Below, piece by piece: positions 32,485-35,612 of a DNA stretch of 35,612 nucleotides. This stretch comes from an uncultured Lachnospiraceae bacterium (GTDB lineage: Bacteria > Bacillota > Clostridia > Lachnospirales > Lachnospiraceae). Numbering within the stretch: position 1 is the stretch's first letter; each line of letters begins with the position of its first letter. The notes beneath the pieces are model-generated. The model searched no databases, was not told the origin of the DNA, and saw nothing but the letters and a program-made list of their open reading frames with translations. Both the position numbers and the translations under genes were made by a program. The stretch covers positions 1 through 35,612 of the forward strand of contig UQWA01000030.1 of the NCBI GenBank assembly GCA_900544685.1, written 5' to 3'.

Positions 32485-34971
32485 CTATTGCGCAAGGTAA
32501 TAAAATTCTTCCAGTCTGTTCTTTGAGTCAAACAGATTATTGTATTGTATCATCTGATATTCCTGAATCAGGTCACTGTACTGAGATTTGTCATCCAGTT
32601 CATGCAGCTCTCCGTCTGCCCCCTGATAAGCGTTGGCTGTAATCATCGGCACCTGCTCATAAAGATCCATCAGATACTTCTGATATCCGGTCATCTTTCC
32701 TCCGATTACTTTCATCAGATAGGCTGACAGATAATTGGCACTCATATTCACCTGTTCTTCCTGTATATCATAATTTGCCCAGATAATATATGGAACCGTA
32801 TATTTGTTCTTCGTATCTTCCAGAGTGAACTTATCTGATTTCTTTCCAATCAGGCTTTCATAAAAAGATGTGGACAGCGACGGCTGATGATCCCCAAACA
32901 TGACGATAACCGTTGGTTCATCTACCTTCTGGAAATATTCCACCAGATTCTTAAACGCATCGTCTGTCTTTTTGATCAGATTGATATACTGTTCTGCTGC
33001 TTCATCTTTCTGTGCATCACCGGTAATCTTAATCGGTGTATCAATCAGTCCCTGAGATGCCGAGTATCCACCGTGATTCTGAATCGTTACATTGAAAATG
33101 TAAAATGGATCTTCTGATGTTTTTCTGCTTTCCTCATATCTGGAAATCAATACATCAAAGTCCGTCTGATCTGATACGAAGTTACGAATATACTCCACAT
33201 CCACATTATCGACATCTGATACTCCAATAAAATTCTGGAATCCCAGAAATGGATAGACCACATCTCTGTTCCATGCATTCTTAGTAAGTAAGTGTACTGC
33301 TTCATTTCCAGTATACCCGCCTGCTATCAGATTATGTGTCAGTGACGGGAAATTATCTTTGATATAAGTATCATACGGAATGGACCGAAATGGTAAAAAT
33401 GCCATAGAACATCCTGTCAGGAATTCAAACTCCGTATTGGCTGTATTACCTGCAAATACTGAAACATACAGATCACCTTTTACAGTATTTTCAGTCAGTC
33501 CATGTACAAACGGCATGTAGTCTTCCGATGTCTCCAGATTACCATCTACATTCAAATCAGAATACGCTTCATTCATAATCGCAATAATATTCGGTTTTAC
33601 TGTATCTGATGTCTCTGATGCAGAATCTGACTTATAATCCTGTACCAGTTCTTCTACTTTTCCTGCAGAATAGTTTTTAGGCTCCTCTACCACATAATAA
33701 GTATAACTCAGAAAAAAGGACAACAGGGAACCATTGCTTGCATAGTTTCTGGAAGGTTCCCAGACACTTACGGTAATACCATGCTTTTTCATCAAATCCC
33801 CATGCAAAAGCTGGGTATAGAATACGCTGTATGGAATACAGAAACCGATCAGTGCGCAGACCCTCTGTTTCCATTTCAATCCTTTATAGCTTCGGAGACT
33901 TAATGTAACACAGATAAATGCTACTGTATATATCAATGCCCACAAAGCTGACATATTCAGTTCATAAGAATAATGGGATGCCACATCCATTGCCGTTCCA
34001 TAGGATGCCAGATCTGCAGCCATTACCGGAATTCCTCTGAATTCCCACACAAAATAATTAGCAAGTCCTGCTATGGAAGACAGGCCGGTCAACAGTACGG
34101 CTGTATATTTTGTACGATTGCAGATCAGATAAATCATCCACCAAATTAGTCCATACAACAGGTAATTCGTTAATCCCTTCAGTCTGAATGATAAACGTAC
34201 AAAACTTCCAATTCCATACCCTGAATATCTCTGCACGATAAAAAATGCCATAGGCACAGATAATACAAAGAGAATACGGGACAATACTTTGTTCATGTCC
34301 AGTGTCTTTCCCTCTTTTCCAGGTAATTTAAATTTCCAGTCCTGTAAAGGCAAACATACCAGAAGCATCGCAAACAGTAATAATGCATACATCATATACA
34401 TACTGTTCGCTGCAAAATGTGTCATTCCGATTTTAAGTTTGATACGTCCGTCAGCATCTTCTCCATTTACTGTAAGATCGCCAAACAGCTTACCTTTTTC
34501 CTGCATTTCATACAGGTAAACACCCTTTTCACTTTCTACATCTATGCTTTTGATAACGAGACTATATGTCTGATTCTTCTCTACTTCCACATTTAATGCA
34601 AACGTTGTAGTCACAGATGTTTTTGACTGTTTCAGTTTTTTTACTTCTTTTTTAGCTGAAGCCAGTACATTGCCGTTCTGATCTTCCAGATCTACTTCTA
34701 TGGTTCCAGTTCCATTTTTCTGTTCCCATGCTTTAAAATCAATCATCACTTTGGTAATTTCTGATTCTCTCGCTATAAACTCCTGCCTGATCTCCTGGTT
34801 ACCAATCAATGAAATCTCTTCTGGATCCATCGTTTCACCATTTTTATCCACTGGCATACTGTTGGAGGCACTGTATTCTTTTTCAATATAAAATTGATTT
34901 TTATGAATCCCTACAGTTACAACCATAACAAGCAAAATCATCACCAAAATTACTTTTTTTATGTATTTCAT
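32485..34971 (-). CDS. Lipoteichoic-acid-synthase-like membrane sulfatase-fold enzyme
   Basis: This 828-residue membrane enzyme of the LTA-synthase/phosphoglycerol-transferase family has an extracellular alkaline-phosphatase-like catalytic domain (residues 458-760). E468 (IMNEAYSDL), the nucleophile T510 (FAGNTANTEFEFLTG) and D694/H695 (MFGDHQPS) are the metal-site and active-site residues of the family. An N-terminal helix (6-22) is followed by a predicted extracellular beta domain (30-180) that ordinary LtaS lacks, then about six helices (190-430). It is predicted to transfer glycerol phosphate or a similar group to a cell-envelope polymer. AAAGGAGAAAG precedes the ATG, which overlaps the previous stop codon as ATGA. 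Confidence 0.88.
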   Translation of the reverse strand: MKYIKKVILVMILLVMVVTVGIHKNQFYIEKEYSASNSMPVDKNGETMDPEEISLIGNQEIRQEFIARESEITKVMIDFKAWEQKNGTGTIEVDLEDQNGNVLASAKKEVKKLKQSKTSVTTTFALNVEVEKNQTYSLVIKSIDVESEKGVYLYEMQEKGKLFGDLTVNGEDADGRIKLKIGMTHFAANSMYMMYALLLFAMLLVCLPLQDWKFKLPGKEGKTLDMNKVLSRILFVLSVPMAFFIVQRYSGYGIGSFVRLSFRLKGLTNYLLYGLIWWMIYLICNRTKYTAVLLTGLSSIAGLANYFVWEFRGIPVMAADLASYGTAMDVASHYSYELNMSALWALIYTVAFICVTLSLRSYKGLKWKQRVCALIGFCIPYSVFYTQLLHGDLMKKHGITVSVWEPSRNYASNGSLLSFFLSYTYYVVEEPKNYSAGKVEELVQDYKSDSASETSDTVKPNIIAIMNEAYSDLNVDGNLETSEDYMPFVHGLTENTVKGDLYVSVFAGNTANTEFEFLTGCSMAFLPFRSIPYDTYIKDNFPSLTHNLIAGGYTGNEAVHLLTKNAWNRDVVYPFLGFQNFIGVSDVDNVDVEYIRNFVSDQTDFDVLISRYEESRKTSEDPFYIFNVTIQNHGGYSASQGLIDTPIKITGDAQKDEAAEQYINLIKKTDDAFKNLVEYFQKVDEPTVIVMFGDHQPSLSTSFYESLIGKKSDKFTLEDTKNKYTVPYIIWANYDIQEEQVNMSANYLSAYLMKVIGGKMTGYQKYLMDLYEQVPMITANAYQGADGELHELDDKSQYSDLIQEYQMIQYNNLFDSKNRLEEFYYLAQ

Positions 34972-35312
34972 TTACCTTTCTCCTTTCCAATCTGTATTTC
35001 TCTCTGATGAGTTTCTATCCACTTCAAAATTTCCCGTATATATTCTGGTCTATCCACATGCAATGCATGCTCATTGCCTTCTCTATCTTCTATCATGATG
35101 CTATATTCGTCAATAGGAAATTCACCAAATTCTCCTCCTGCGACTCTCATATACATTCTTCGAATATCCTGATATGCAATATAATAGGTTCGAAAAAAAT
35201 ACTTATGTATGAGAATTTGATCTCCCAATGTTATTTCCGCGATTCTTTTTCCTGACTTCTGCTGTGTTTTTACATAGTCTTTTTCCAGGTTCTTTCCATA
35301 TAATACCTTCAT
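34968..35312 (-). CDS. Unknown 114-residue protein, partner of the LTA-synthase-like gene
   Basis: I do not recognise this family. The product is soluble, rich in Arg, Lys and Glu, and has a beta-rich core (GKRIAEITLGDQILIHKYFFRTYYIAYQDIRRMYMRV, then EYSIMIEDREGNEHALHV) followed by a C-terminal helix. The strand pattern is like a small PH-type domain, which is only a guess from the order of elements. Its stop codon overlaps the start of the LTA-synthase-like gene (ATGA), so the two are translationally coupled. The ATG is preceded by CTGGAG and lies only about 28 bases from the rrn terminator, leaving almost no room for a promoter unless it lies inside the rrn trailer. Confidence 0.8.
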   Translation of the reverse strand: MKVLYGKNLEKDYVKTQQKSGKRIAEITLGDQILIHKYFFRTYYIAYQDIRRMYMRVAGGEFGEFPIDEYSIMIEDREGNEHALHVDRPEYIREILKWIETHQREIQIGKEKGK

Positions 35313-35335
35313 TTTTTTCTCCAGTTCGGATTAAC

Positions 35336-35372
35336 TTGAAAAAACCAGCCGTCATGACAGGCTGGTTTTCAA
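35336..35372 (-). terminator. Terminator of the rRNA operon
   Basis: AAAACCAGCC (35341-35350) and GGCTGGTTTT (35360-35369) form a ten-pair stem, followed on the minus strand by TTTTTTCAAG. Nothing else upstream on this strand needs ending but the 23S transcript. Confidence 0.85.
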
Positions 35373-35557
35373 TTTCATTTGTACTTTTATTCTCTTTTGT
35401 AAAACTGTTATCTTTTGTACCTTCAAAACCGCATACGGTAAATACTTTTCATCCGTGTTTCCCAAACCTTTTGGAAGTTCTGTTCGCTTCGCTCCCAGAA
35501 CGACCTTCCTGCTAAGTTCTGCCTTCGTCTTCCGACTCGCCAGTCACTAAGCACTCA
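35373..35557 (-). other. rRNA operon 3' trailer without 5S rRNA
   Basis: About 185 bases lie between the 23S 3' end and the terminator. They contain a hairpin (GGAAGTTCTG at 35473-35482 with CAGAA-CGAC-CTTCC at 35496-35509, minus the four-base bulge) and the phrase ATGCGGTTTTGAAGGTA, which I recall from rRNA spacers of Lachnospiraceae. No 5S rRNA sequence is present on either strand. Confidence 0.6.
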
Positions 35558-35612
35558 GGTCAAGCCTTCGACCTATTAGTGACAGTCAGCTCCATACATT
35601 ACTGCACTTCCA
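35558..35612 (-). rRNA. rrl: 23S ribosomal RNA, 3' end (partial)
   Basis: In the minus sense, the last 55 bases read GAGCTGACTGTCACTAATAG, followed by GTCGAAGGCTTGACC, which is the conserved 3' terminus of bacterial 23S rRNA. The rest of the gene is beyond the right edge. The exact 3' end (about 35558) is estimated from the terminal helix. Confidence 0.88.

Noticed and set aside
1..35612. CRISPR arrays, tRNA genes and complete insertion sequences
   Set aside because: I saw no regularly spaced repeats, no tRNA cloverleaf signature and no transposase with terminal inverted repeats on either strand. A tRNAscan or repeat search would settle this.

Overview
The window comes from the chromosome of a spore-forming, low-GC Gram-positive bacterium, most likely a gut Lachnospiraceae (Clostridium cluster XIVa). 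The evidence is a Spo0A that initiates at TTG, a cotJABC spore-coat operon, a SpoVB-type flippase, an IscR-IscS-IscU-MnmA cluster, strong AGGAGG-type ribosome binding sites, and the style of the many rho-independent terminators. Genus cannot be fixed from the sequence alone. Almost all genes are on the minus strand. Plus-strand genes are DUF1836, an orphan solute-binding protein, a HisJ-type PHP phosphatase and the SpoVB-like flippase.

Layout from left to right. At 1-1715 lie the first codons of a possible TnpV-like transposon protein and an RlmCD/RumA-type rRNA methyltransferase carrying an extra C-terminal module. At 1783-5175 are a small acidic membrane protein and an MBOAT/SGNH O-acetylation pair. 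PcrA helicase follows at 5216-7435. At 7510-9558 are DUF1836, a TrpR/YerC-like regulator, a PHP phosphatase and a TSCPD protein. At 9746-11901 are an orphan ABC substrate-binding protein and an FtsW-type SEDS protein. At 12063-13146 is a phage-style holin/CHAP-endolysin pair. cotJABC occupies 13274-14405. At 14476-15279 is a MATE gene with two apparent in-frame deletions. The glycolytic genes gapA, pgk and tpiA occupy 15479-18611. HisJ is at 18898-19704 and the isc/mnmA operon at 19765-23022. SpoVB is at 23160-24497. A cell-wall-repeat protein and glgA are at 24558-26681, and spo0A at 26771-27568. A three-gene operon occupies 27781-32088. At 32217-35312 are DUF378, an LTA-synthase-like enzyme and its small partner. 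The last 55 bases are the 3' end of a 23S rRNA on the minus strand.

The most interesting system is the operon at 27781-32088. Its first gene encodes a complete Tet(M)/EF-G-like ribosomal GTPase fused to a complete YacP/Rae1-type NYN endoribonuclease. Stand-alone Rae1 is known to cut mRNA in the ribosomal A site. This architecture therefore suggests a GTPase that docks at the A site and brings its own mRNA-cutting domain. The tetracycline-dislodging loop of Tet(M) is not conserved, so a classical resistance role is unlikely. A perfect inverted repeat covers the -10 element of its promoter, implying tight repression. A threonine aldolase overlaps its 3' end by 20 bases and a carbonic anhydrase follows.

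Other regulation that can be read directly includes two perfect Spo0A boxes upstream of spo0A, a palindrome at the start point of the isc operon whose promoter stands back to back with that of spoVB, a hairpin at the very 5' end of the predicted gapA transcript, and a palindrome between the -35 and -10 of the DUF1836 promoter. No tRNA, CRISPR array or complete insertion sequence was found, and no gene-free stretch exceeds about 300 bases.
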